From Paralteromonas sediminis (GTDB lineage Bacteria > Pseudomonadota > Gammaproteobacteria > Enterobacterales > Alteromonadaceae), in the NCBI RefSeq assembly GCF_003820355.1, contig NZ_RPOK01000003.1, forward strand, positions 351,686 to 415,685: 64,000 nt of DNA, written 5' to 3'. The notes beneath the pieces were generated by a model. The model had not been told where the DNA came from and did no database searches. It saw nothing but the letters and a program-made list of their open reading frames with translations. Position 1 is the first letter of the stretch. The number at the start of each line of letters is the position of its first letter. Made by a program: the position numbers and the translations under genes. This document shows, piece by piece, positions 15,187 through 22,581 of this stretch.

Positions 15187-17343
15187 GTGCGACACGATGT
15201 TGCTCCTGTGATTGTTTAATCCAAGGGATTGGATGTTAAACCTACTGTCTCACCAGTAGTTCCCTACTCAGCTGTGCGTTAACGGTAACGTTGAGGTGCA
15301 AAGCGCTGAGGACAATGTAGCCACGTCACTTCGTAGGTGTAACCTGTGAGGGTAGCATCGAAACTGCTAGCCGTGAGCGGTGATGGCGCTAGGGATGATG
15401 GTAAGGTCAGCAAATGCGAATCTCGATAAGCATCGTAACTGTTAAGAAGCTAAAACGGCTGACAAGCTTCAACCAAAAGGTAAGCGATCAGGAATATCCT
15501 TTCACAGATGGGATATCGTGAGTATAAGCATCGCCGGTGTAAACGAGAGACCTAACCCATCGAGTCATAGGAACGAAACGTGGAAACCCCGTATAGCTCC
15601 GAAAGGTAGTTTAACCGCAAGGGTAAACAATGGCTATGCGGGAATGGGAGGTCGGAAAAAGCGAAAGGTTGACTGTAATGCTCAACATAAGGTGCCAATC
15701 ACCTGACTCGAAAGAGTGCCTACGTCCGACTGGTTCTCAATAGCGAGAGAATGCGGAGAATCGAGTTAATGAGGAAAAGCAAATGACACCTGCGCTCATG
15801 CATGGTGGTGCAGCCTCACCGTCGAACAACTGGTCGTCCATCAATTGGAAACGAGTTGACGCTGACGTTCGCCGACTCCAAATGCGTATCGCTAAATCAG
15901 CTAGAGCTGAGCGCTGGGGTAAAGTCCAAGCGCTACAGCATTTACTAACACGATCTCATCAAGCGAAACTACTGGCGATTAAACGTGTCACTGAAAATCA
16001 GGGACGCAATACGCCAGGTATTGACGGCATTGTGTGGATAAATGCAAAACAGAAGTGGGAAGCAGCTAAAACGCTTTCATGTCGAAATTATCGTTCACAA
16101 CCATTGAGGCGCGTCTACATTCCGAAAAAGAACGGCAAGAAGCGCCCTTTGGGGATCCCAACAATGTATGACCGAGCAATGCAGGCTCTCTTTCTATTCG
16201 CTTACGAGCCAGTAGCTGAAGTGACAGCGGATCACCATTCTTATGGTTTCCGGCCTAAGCGTTCAGCCGCCGATGCGATTGAGAGATGCTTCAACGTATT
16301 AGCTCAGAAAACATCAGCTCAGTGGATCCTCGAAGGCGATATTAAGGGATGCTTCGACAATATTAGCCATACATGGTTGAATCAACACTTACAGCTAGAG
16401 AAAAGAGTGTTGAATCAGTGGCTAAAGGCAGGATTTATGGATAAAGGACGTTTGTTTCCAACGACAGCAGGAACGCCACAAGGCGGTATAATATCGCCTT
16501 GCTTATCGAATGGTGCTTTAGATGGTATGGAGGCGATGCTTAAATCAATGACTAAGCCAACTCAAAAAGTCCATTTGATTAGATATGCTGATGATTTTGT
16601 GATCACTGCCAACTCCAAAGAGTTGTTGGAGAATACAATAAAACCAGCGGTAATGGCTTTCCTGTTTGAGCGAGGGTTAACAATGTCCGAAGAAAAGACC
16701 TTGATTACCTCAATAACAAAGGGATTCGATTTTCTTGGATTTAATGTGCGCAAGTATGGTCAAAAGCTGCTCATTAAACCAAGTAAAAGTAGTATTAAAT
16801 CGTTTCTTGAGTCTATCAGGTTAGTTATCAAAAAGGGAATTTCAATGCCCATGGCGAGACTGCTCAGTTCAGTTAATCGAAAGATTGTAGGCTGGGCAAA
16901 TTACTACCGTCATGTTGTGGCTAAGAAAGTCTTTGATAATGTTGATTCTGCAATATTCCGTGCTTTTCATCGAATGATTAAGCGTAAGCATCCAAAGAAG
17001 TCAGCTGCATGGCTCTACCGGAAATACTATACCCATCGTGGTATGCGACAGTGGATGTTAATTGCGCCTTACACTACTAAGAACGGTGAAAAACGTATCG
17101 TGTGGTTGAAAAAGGCCGCTGACATTCCTATACGCAGACACCGGCAAGTCATATCCGTGGCAACTCCGTACGATGCCGAGTGGTTTGATTATTTTGATAA
17201 AAGAGCAACGAATATGTCACATCTGGAGCAAGCTAGTGGGTCGTTTTATCTGGGCCTTATGAGAGCTTGAGCCGTGTGCAGGGAAACTTGCACGCACGGT
17301 TCTTAGGAGAGGGAGCGGTAGAAATATCGCTCTCTTATCCGAC
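15187..17343 (+). mobile_element. Group II intron
   Basis: Begins with the canonical 5' end GTGCGAC at 15187 and ends about 17343 after domain V (17270-17303, GAGCCGTGTGC...GCACGGTTC with a GAAA-type loop) and a domain VI stem (GAGAGGGAGCG ... CGCTCTC). The large 5' part (domains I-III, 15187-15780) precedes the intron reverse transcriptase in domain IV. Boundaries are set by motif, so the 3' end may be off by a few bases. The insertion point lies 12 bases after the azoreductase stop, in intergenic DNA, so splicing is not needed for any gene. About 2.16 kb; no second copy in the window. Confidence 0.9.
15783..17270 (+). CDS. ltrA: Group II intron-encoded reverse transcriptase/maturase
   Basis: 495 residues. 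It has the N-terminal RT0 region (RVTENQGRNTPGIDG), RT core motifs (RRVYIPKKNGKKRPLGIP, HHSYGFRPKRSA, TPQGGIISPCLSN), the catalytic YADD near 275, then maturase domain X and a DNA-binding tail. It ends soon after YDAEWFDYFDKR without the CxxC/HNH endonuclease block seen in many relatives, so retrohoming may depend on another primer source. The stop codon touches domain V. Full length and with all catalytic residues, so the element may still be active. Confidence 0.95.
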   Translation: MTPALMHGGAASPSNNWSSINWKRVDADVRRLQMRIAKSARAERWGKVQALQHLLTRSHQAKLLAIKRVTENQGRNTPGIDGIVWINAKQKWEAAKTLSCRNYRSQPLRRVYIPKKNGKKRPLGIPTMYDRAMQALFLFAYEPVAEVTADHHSYGFRPKRSAADAIERCFNVLAQKTSAQWILEGDIKGCFDNISHTWLNQHLQLEKRVLNQWLKAGFMDKGRLFPTTAGTPQGGIISPCLSNGALDGMEAMLKSMTKPTQKVHLIRYADDFVITANSKELLENTIKPAVMAFLFERGLTMSEEKTLITSITKGFDFLGFNVRKYGQKLLIKPSKSSIKSFLESIRLVIKKGISMPMARLLSSVNRKIVGWANYYRHVVAKKVFDNVDSAIFRAFHRMIKRKHPKKSAAWLYRKYYTHRGMRQWMLIAPYTTKNGEKRIVWLKKAADIPIRRHRQVISVATPYDAEWFDYFDKRATNMSHLEQASGSFYLGLMRA

Positions 17344-17345
17344 TA

Positions 17346-17469
17346 ACTGTCATTAGTTAATACGATGTTCGAGGCGCTCCTCGAATTCGATAATGAAATG
17401 ACTCATCGCCTGACGCCAGCTTTAAACCGGCATCAGCGATTTATTATTTCAAAAGTATCTAATGACAGT
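17346..17469. repeat. 124-base segment with 11-base terminal inverted repeats
   Basis: ACTGTCATTAG at 17346-17356 is exactly inverted as CTAATGACAGT at 17459-17469. TTAATAC follows the left repeat and GTATTAA follows the right one. There is also a small internal hairpin (CGAGG...CCTCG). It directly abuts the 3' end of the group II intron. It may be a MITE-like element or an insertion-sequence remnant; it has no coding capacity and does not fit an integron attC site well. Confidence 0.45.
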
Positions 17470-17815
17470 GTATTAACAATAAACTATTGAGCGTTGTTCC
17501 ACTGATTAAGAGCTATTTTAGAAATGCCTTGTCGTGGCGTGTTTGTATGAAATTTTCTGCGCACAAGAGAGCAATTAGACCAAAAGTTTTTTGAGCACTA
17601 TTTGCAAAAGAAGAATAATTAAAAAAATAGGCGCTTGGTGGTAAAAAATAGTGCCGTTTCTTATTTTTCAATTCTATGAAATAGCGTTAGCGGACAGCAA
17701 CGCACTGTTAAAACGGCAAAGAAATGCCGTTTAATAAGTGATTTCTCTCTGTATTGTTTTCCACATTCATCCACATAAGACCGCAATCAGTAATTTTCTG
17801 AACAAATTTTAGACT

Positions 17816-17854
17816 TGGACGATTTGCTTCTTTTTACAGTGTATCGGTTTCCTG
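17816..17854 (+). promoter_or_regulatory. Bipartite promoter-like element upstream of buf cassette copy 2
   Basis: TGGACGA (17816-17822) and GTGTATC (17839-17845) followed by GGTTTCCTG. Same blocks and same internal spacing as 1545-1583. The ATG of the first gene is 100 bases downstream. Candidate target of the ECF sigma encoded at 21693. Confidence 0.62.
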
Positions 17855-17944
17855 ACCAGATTCGAAATTCATTACTTTATTACTTAGAGAGCGAAACACC
17901 AACGCGCTCGCAAACGTCACTAAAATATTTAATGAGGAATAATT

Positions 17945-18421
17945 ATGAAACTTCGCAACGCATTTAAAATTGCCGGTCTAGCAACATCTATTTTGTTTAG
18001 CAGTTTGAGTTTTGCATCATCAGTTAATTTAGGTGAAAACGATGTGGCTATCCACGGTTATGACCCTGTGGCTTACTTTGTTAAAAGTATGCCTGTAGAA
18101 GGTAAAGCAATGTATACCGCTACTCATGACGGTGCAATCTACCGCTTCTCTAGCGAAAAAAATCGCGACATGTTCAAAGCATCACCAGAGAAATACGCGC
18201 CACAATTTGGTGGTTACTGCGCAATGGGTGTTGCATTGAACAAGAAGCTAGACGTCGACCCAGCGGCTTTCCTAATCAAAGACGACAAGTTGTTCTTGAA
18301 TTTGAACGCAGCTGTTCAGAAAAAGTGGATGGAAGATGTGCCTGGAAACCTAAAAACCGCTTACCGCGTTTGGGACGGCATCGAAGCACTTTCAGTAGAA
18401 GAAACTAACGCAGAGGACTAA
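17945..18421 (+). CDS. Secreted YHS domain protein (buf cassette copy 2)
   Basis: 158 residues with a Sec signal peptide (about 24 residues, ending LSFASS) and a YHS domain (GYDPVAYF, AIYRFSSEKN, YAPQFGGYCAMGVA, VQKKWMEDVPGNL). Relative to copy 1, changes cluster in the signal peptide, a short loop after YF and at the C-terminus; the middle is almost unchanged. First gene of the intact five-gene operon, six bases before the thioredoxin gene, with GAGGAA before the ATG. Likely a periplasmic metal-binding or metal-sensing partner of the modified peptide, by analogy with other YHS proteins; this is inference. Confidence 0.9.
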   Translation: MKLRNAFKIAGLATSILFSSLSFASSVNLGENDVAIHGYDPVAYFVKSMPVEGKAMYTATHDGAIYRFSSEKNRDMFKASPEKYAPQFGGYCAMGVALNKKLDVDPAAFLIKDDKLFLNLNAAVQKKWMEDVPGNLKTAYRVWDGIEALSVEETNAED

Positions 18422-18427
18422 TTCAAT

Positions 18428-18757
18428 ATGCCGACAACTATCGATCGCATCACAACGAATGGCCATGAGTTTTCTGAGCCAGTCGTCATGCTCTGGTTTA
18501 GTGCTCAATGGTGTGGTCCGTGCAAACAGATGTCACCTGTGATTCAAATGTTCGAAAGCGCCAACGCTTCTCAACTACGCGTAATAAAGCTTGATGCTGA
18601 GGAAGATTTTGAATTGGCACAAGTATTTGGCATTAGAGCCGTTCCAACATTGGTATTACTTGAGCGCAATAAACAGCTAGGCACCCACGTTGGTGCCCTG
18701 AGTTACAACGAACTAGATAACTGGGTTAAATCCCGAGTTGAATATAAAGAGGAATAG
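18428..18757 (+). CDS. Thioredoxin-like protein (buf cassette copy 2)
   Basis: 109 residues, cytoplasmic, with WCGPCK (Cys 29, Cys 32) and the cis-proline loop AVPTLVLL. Residues around GHEFSEP and FGIRAVPTL are shared with copy 1 while other positions differ, so the pair diverged under constraint. Two bases separate its stop from the precursor ATG, which means close co-expression. A role in reducing or protecting the precursor's cysteines during MNIO modification is the simplest hypothesis. Confidence 0.9.
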   Translation: MPTTIDRITTNGHEFSEPVVMLWFSAQWCGPCKQMSPVIQMFESANASQLRVIKLDAEEDFELAQVFGIRAVPTLVLLERNKQLGTHVGALSYNELDNWVKSRVEYKEE

Positions 18758-18759
18758 TT

Positions 18760-19047
18760 ATGAATAAACGACAAACAATTGCAGCGGCCGCGTTGGCAAT
18801 GGCGTTGACAACAGCGGTAACGGCGCCTGTACAAGCTGCTGGTAAAGAGAAGTGTTACGGAATAGCTGCTGCGGGTCAAAATGACTGTGGCAACCTAGCG
18901 GGTACACACTCTTGTGCGGGTCAATCTACTGTTGATAAAGACCCAGGTGAATGGAAGCTTGTAGCCAAAGGCTCGTGCGAGACTATGGGAGGAATGCTGA
19001 AAGCTGAAGCCAAAGAACGTTACGAAGCAGCTAAGAAAAAAGGTTAA
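18760..19047 (+). CDS. bufA1: BufA1-type (DUF2282) bufferin precursor, copy 2
   Basis: 95 residues: alanine-rich signal peptide ending near APVQA, then the four-Cys core at 32, 43, 52 and 73 (EKCYG, NDCGN, HSCAG, GSCET) and a charged Lys/Glu tail. In characterised bufferins the Cys residues are turned into thiooxazole-type groups that bind copper. The precursor is followed by MNIO and DUF2063 genes, the hallmark of this pathway. Here a hairpin (19077-19097) separates it from bufB, which may allow more precursor than enzyme to be made. The signal peptide plus modification implies export after cytoplasmic modification. Confidence 0.9.
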   Translation: MNKRQTIAAAALAMALTTAVTAPVQAAGKEKCYGIAAAGQNDCGNLAGTHSCAGQSTVDKDPGEWKLVAKGSCETMGGMLKAEAKERYEAAKKKG

Positions 19048-19076
19048 GCATTATCAATCTTAACGTATGTATAAAT

Positions 19077-19097
19077 AGCGTTCACAGCTGTGACGCT
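19077..19097 (+). other. Hairpin between bufA1 and bufB
   Basis: AGCGTTCACAG and CTGTGACGCT pair over about ten bases with one bulge and almost no loop, 30 bases after the bufA1 stop. No T-tract follows, so it is not a complete terminator; it may act as an mRNA stabiliser or attenuator. It is absent from copy 1, where the gap is only 24 bases. Confidence 0.45.
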
Positions 19098-19122
19098 AGT
19101 AATATTTTCAATGGAGTATGTC

Positions 19123-20022
19123 ATGAATTCAACACACTACCCTCAAGACTGTGAGCACGGATGTATTGGAGTAGGGCTAAGACACGAGCACTATACTCAA
19201 GCATTGGCTCAGAAGACATGTTCCATTGATTTCGTTGAGCTTCACGCGGAAAACTTCTTCGCTCAAGGAGGGCCTAGTAGGCACCTACTTGAGGAAATAA
19301 GAAGCCTCTATCCGGTGAGTATTCACGGTACTTCAATGGGGTTGGGCTCTTTAGCAGGAGTAAATGAAAGATATCTAAATAGGTTTACTCAGCTTGATAA
19401 CGATGTGAACCCAATCTATATCTCTGACCATGCGTGTTTTACCTGGGGCGATGACAGCGGTAAGCCGCTTCACGCTGGCGATTTATTACCACTGAAATTC
19501 GATACCCAAACTTTGAACGCCACTGTATCTAATATAGACCGAGTCCAGCAAGCTATCGGTCGCCAACTGTTAGTGGAAAATGTGGTTACCTATTTTTCTT
19601 TTTCCAACAATATCTTCGCAGAAGCGGAATTCTTGGCTGAGGTAGCACATCGAACTCAATGTGGTTTGTTAGTTGACCTCAATAATATTCTGGTGAATAT
19701 GCACAATCAAAAAGTGCAAGATATCACAGTAAATGCACTGAAATGGCTATCGTATCTACCACAAGGGCACATTAATGAATTGCACCTCGCAGGGAGTTCA
19801 TTACCGCAAATGGGCGACATCATCATAGACGATCACAGTCAGCCAGTATCTGAACAGTGTTGGCAGCTTTATACTCTTGCCATTCAACATTTTCCTAAAG
19901 CGGCAACGCTAATTGAGTGGGATAACGACCTTCCGACTTGGGATGTTCTCTTAAAAGAAGCAGGCAAGGCGAGAGACATTCGAAAGGCAGCCGGGGTAAG
20001 CCTAAGAAAGGCGATACCATGA
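19123..20022 (+). CDS. bufB: MNIO-family (DUF692) oxygenase, BufB type
   Basis: 299 residues from the ATG at 19123, chosen because GGAG stands six bases upstream and the family begins shortly before GCIGVGLRHEHY; upstream starts at 19090 and 19111 are possible but lack this. Conserved blocks of the DUF692 TIM barrel are all present: VELHAENFF (about 38-46), SIHGTSMGLGS (66-76), ISDHACF (100-106), LVENV (150-154), VDLNNILVN (184-192), NELHLAG (218-224), DDHSQPV (236-242) and LIEWDNDLP (263-271). These His/Asp/Glu/Asn residues form the two- or three-iron site. The enzyme uses O2 to remodel Cys in the precursor. It overlaps bufC by ATGA. Confidence 0.93.
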   Translation: MNSTHYPQDCEHGCIGVGLRHEHYTQALAQKTCSIDFVELHAENFFAQGGPSRHLLEEIRSLYPVSIHGTSMGLGSLAGVNERYLNRFTQLDNDVNPIYISDHACFTWGDDSGKPLHAGDLLPLKFDTQTLNATVSNIDRVQQAIGRQLLVENVVTYFSFSNNIFAEAEFLAEVAHRTQCGLLVDLNNILVNMHNQKVQDITVNALKWLSYLPQGHINELHLAGSSLPQMGDIIIDDHSQPVSEQCWQLYTLAIQHFPKAATLIEWDNDLPTWDVLLKEAGKARDIRKAAGVSLRKAIP

Positions 20023-20807
20023 GAGGGATACAAGTGAAAAAACGTACAATACAAAACACTTCATCAGATACTAATTATCAGCAGTTTCTGCTTAATGAGA
20101 TATTCAGCTTCTCTCAGTCGACGGCGCTTCAAAAGAACGCTCTCTCGATTTATCAAAACAATTTGCTGATGACTGCGCTTCGAAGTTTATCAATCAGCTA
20201 CCCAGTTATAGAAAGTATGGTTGGTGAGCACGCGTTGTATGTTTTAACGCGACGATTACTTGATATGGATAAACCTGCAAGTGGTGATTGGGCCGAGTGG
20301 GGCGACAAACTAGCCACTTGCTTATTTAATAGCGAATTGTATGAAAGCTATCCGTATCTACCCGATATCGCCAATTTAGAGTGGGCCTTTCATATTGCTT
20401 CACGGAGTGAAGTGTTAAGTTTTGATGGTGACTCACTGCAAAGATTATCGAAAAGTGACCTTGAAGACATTTACTGCATTTTATCGTCCTCTGTTTCATT
20501 ACTACCCAGCGCCTATCCACAACATCAAATATGGCAAGCTCATCGTGTAGTTGACTCAGGGCAATTGCCTGACAAAAGTGTTTTGAAAGCCATCATGAGC
20601 AACATAGACAAAGCTGAACATTGCATAGCGTATCAGCACAATGGAGTGGCTAAAGTCGAAGTTCTGACAGAAGAAAAACTCAATTGGATGCTAGGTATGC
20701 AAGAAGGTATATCGGTTGCGTCACTACTAGATCTTTACCCTACATTCAACTTTGCGTCGTGGCTGTCTGAAGCCATCAGTAAATCATGGTTGACCAGATT
20801 AGATTAA
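20019..20807 (+). CDS. bufC: DUF2063 protein, BufC type (MNIO partner)
   Basis: 262 residues from the ATG overlapping the bufB stop; a frame-open extension to 19938 lies inside bufB and is rejected. The N-terminal DUF2063 helical domain shows ALSIYQNNLLMTALRSLSIS, YPVIESMVGEHALYVL and YPYLPDIANLEWAFHIASRS, followed by a C-terminal winged-helix-like region ending EGISVASLLDLYPTF. In MNIO systems this protein binds the precursor leader or signal and delivers it to the oxygenase. Last gene of the operon, followed at 20836 by a strong terminator. Confidence 0.92.
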   Translation: MRGIQVKKRTIQNTSSDTNYQQFLLNEIFSFSQSTALQKNALSIYQNNLLMTALRSLSISYPVIESMVGEHALYVLTRRLLDMDKPASGDWAEWGDKLATCLFNSELYESYPYLPDIANLEWAFHIASRSEVLSFDGDSLQRLSKSDLEDIYCILSSSVSLLPSAYPQHQIWQAHRVVDSGQLPDKSVLKAIMSNIDKAEHCIAYQHNGVAKVEVLTEEKLNWMLGMQEGISVASLLDLYPTFNFASWLSEAISKSWLTRLD

Positions 20808-20835
20808 TTTTTCAAGGCCCCTCCTCCGGCTTTCG

Positions 20836-20863
20836 CGGCGAATGTTTATTCGCCGTTTTTTTT
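20836..20863 (+). terminator. Rho-independent terminator of buf cassette 2
   Basis: CGGCGAAT, loop GTTT, ATTCGCCG, then eight T. A perfect eight-base-pair GC-rich stem 29 bases after the bufC stop. Confidence 0.92.
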
Positions 20864-20949
20864 GTCACAAAGAAAGTACGAATGGGTAAATTCTCATAGG
20901 GTAAGTACGACATCATGCTCCTCTAACTCACCCATATGAAATAGTGATC

Positions 20950-21504
20950 ATGTCCAATTTTAAACAGCGAACCTTTGACTATTTAATCCGTTTGATAAAG
21001 ATACTTCTGATTTTATCCATGCAAATTGTGCAGTTACACGCTAGAGAGCTGTCTATAGACTACTTGAGGGGAGAGGGCGATGTAGAAGGCATTAAATTAG
21101 CCTATCGCCACAATGCATTTCAGCTTGATAAAGCAAGTCCAAACTTGGCAGTTTACGTGGAAAGCAGTGTAAACTTTTGGAAATACGGCTCGCCTGAGCA
21201 CTATGACTCAAACTTTGTTGTTTCACTTTCCCCTATCCTGCAATACACCCTTTGTAGGTGCACTCATGGTGAGATATACGCAGAAGCGGGTATCGGTATA
21301 TCGTTATTAGATGATACGCAATTTGCCGGTAAAAATGTGAGTACACATTATCAGTTTGAAGACCGATTAGGGATAGGATATCGATTTGGAGAGCAACTAT
21401 CCCATTCTTTGGCGCTGCGATATTTTCATTATTCAAACGCTGGATTTAAAAGACCAAATCCAGGTTTGGACTTCATCAGTTTCTCATATTCAAAAGCATA
21501 TTAG
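20950..21504 (+). CDS. PagL-like lipid A deacylase (outer membrane)
   Basis: About 184 residues: N-terminal basic/hydrophobic signal (ending near QLHAREL), then an antiparallel beta-barrel. The C-terminal block GYRFGEQLSHSLALRYFHYS, followed by NAG and PNPGLDFISFSY, matches the lipid A 3-O-deacylase PagL: His and Ser in HYSN are the catalytic pair of that family. Such enzymes remove an acyl chain from lipid A in the outer membrane. The GTG at 20944 is an alternative start with no better ribosome site. It lies after the buf terminator and before the ECF sigma gene; a functional link is not shown. Confidence 0.82.
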   Translation: MSNFKQRTFDYLIRLIKILLILSMQIVQLHARELSIDYLRGEGDVEGIKLAYRHNAFQLDKASPNLAVYVESSVNFWKYGSPEHYDSNFVVSLSPILQYTLCRCTHGEIYAEAGIGISLLDDTQFAGKNVSTHYQFEDRLGIGYRFGEQLSHSLALRYFHYSNAGFKRPNPGLDFISFSYSKAY

Positions 21505-21692
21505 AGGAGACAAATTTGCACTACGTTAACGGTGGAAAGTAAATCCTGTTTTTCCACTTTTGGGCAACGTGAAGATAAAAAAATATCAATTTAGTAAAAC
21601 AGTATTTGTGTCTCTAAATCTGGATTAATTGGTAAATTTGTTATTTTTTAGCCCTTATCATTTTAATAACACATAACCTTAAGTACATTAAA

Positions 21693-22205
21693 ATGATTAA
21701 AGAAAAAAACAATTGGTTCGAGACTTTAGTCCATGATCTACATGCTGATTTATATCGTTATGCACTATTTCTCACAAAAGACAAAGCTACCGCAGAAGAT
21801 GTTTTACAAGAAACTTTTTTTCGAGCTTGGCGCGCATTGGACAGCTTGAAAGACAAGAAAGTAGTAAAGTCATGGCTGATTACAATTTTACGACGAGAGA
21901 ATGCTCGCAGGTTTGAACGCAAGCGTTTTGATATGTTCGATTTGGACGAGATGTCAGTGGTTGGAACCGATGATCAAGACAGAAACATAGAAGTTATTCA
22001 AATCCGTAAAGCAATTAGCCAACTGGCGCCAAAATACAGTGAACCTTTGATGCTACAAGTTATGTTTGGCTTCAATTGCGATGAAATCGCTCACCTGCTC
22101 GCCTTAAATAAAAATACTGTAATGACTCGACTTTTTCGTGCTCGAGCACTTTTGAAAATCAAAATTAAACCAACGTATCAAGACGAATATATGCAAGCAA
22201 TCTGA
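21693..22205 (+). CDS. ECF sigma factor
   Basis: 170 residues with sigma region 2 (DLYRYALFLTKDKATAEDVL, QETFFRAWRALDSL, SWLITILRRENARR) and region 4 (LAPKYSEPLMLQVMFGFNCD, EIAHLLALNKNTVMTRLFRA). No anti-sigma gene precedes or follows it: the next 376 bases carry nothing and the next gene is convergent. In other bacteria ECF factors control DUF2282-DUF692 operons, and this one lies 900 bases past such an operon, so the shared TGGACGA/GTGTATC element upstream of both cassettes is its best candidate promoter. I see no copy of that element before its own start. Confidence 0.92.
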   Translation: MIKEKNNWFETLVHDLHADLYRYALFLTKDKATAEDVLQETFFRAWRALDSLKDKKVVKSWLITILRRENARRFERKRFDMFDLDEMSVVGTDDQDRNIEVIQIRKAISQLAPKYSEPLMLQVMFGFNCDEIAHLLALNKNTVMTRLFRARALLKIKIKPTYQDEYMQAI

Positions 22206-22581
22206 GCAATTTTTTTGAAGTAACTCTCTGCAACTGTCCACTTCTCTGAAACTTAGACAGGCACCTTATTTGCTCTGCACTACTTCTAGCGCTGCCCTAG
22301 TAAATAGATACGTCTGAACAACTCTCTCTCACTATCTTGTAAAAAAACATCGAACCCTTTGTACTTCCTCACTATACCAAGGACGGTAACACGAACAAAT
22401 TTAGAGCCCCATTCATTAATTTTTTGCCAATAAGAATTGCTATATGTGCAACGACTGCTTTATCGGTTGAGCAGACTGCCAAGACTGAGCTTATAGCGAT
22501 CTACCCAATGAAGTAACAAGCTTATTATCGACATTATCAGATGGACTATGAGCGAATACAGCCTAGAGCAAAGAGTGAAAC
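22206..22581. other. Intergenic region between convergent genes
   Basis: 376 AT-rich bases with no plausible frame, no clear terminator hairpin and no recognisable anti-sigma remnant. Confidence 0.5.

Larger units (their letters stand above)
17344..17944. other. 600-base non-coding region between intron and buf cassette 2
   Basis: No convincing gene. It contains a 124-base segment bounded by inverted repeats (17346-17469), an eight-base-pair hairpin (17711-17732, AAACGGCA/TGCCGTTT) without a T-tract, the promoter-like element 17816-17854, and a GAGGAA ribosome site in front of the YHS gene. AT-rich throughout. Confidence 0.6.

Noticed and set aside
15518-15706. Small open frame in the 5' part of the group II intron
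   Set aside because: It falls in the structured ribozyme domain and has no ribosome site or similarity.
17346-17469. Integron attC site
   Set aside because: The inverted ends resemble an attC by size, but the required RYYYAAC/GTTRRRY cores and bulged structure are missing and there is no integrase or cassette array.
19938-20018. Upstream extension of bufC inside bufB
   Set aside because: The translation has no family similarity, and the ATGA overlap at 20019 is conserved in both cassettes.
22206-22581. Possible hidden anti-sigma gene after the ECF gene
   Set aside because: I looked for a frame on both strands with a membrane helix or Cys/His motif and saw none.
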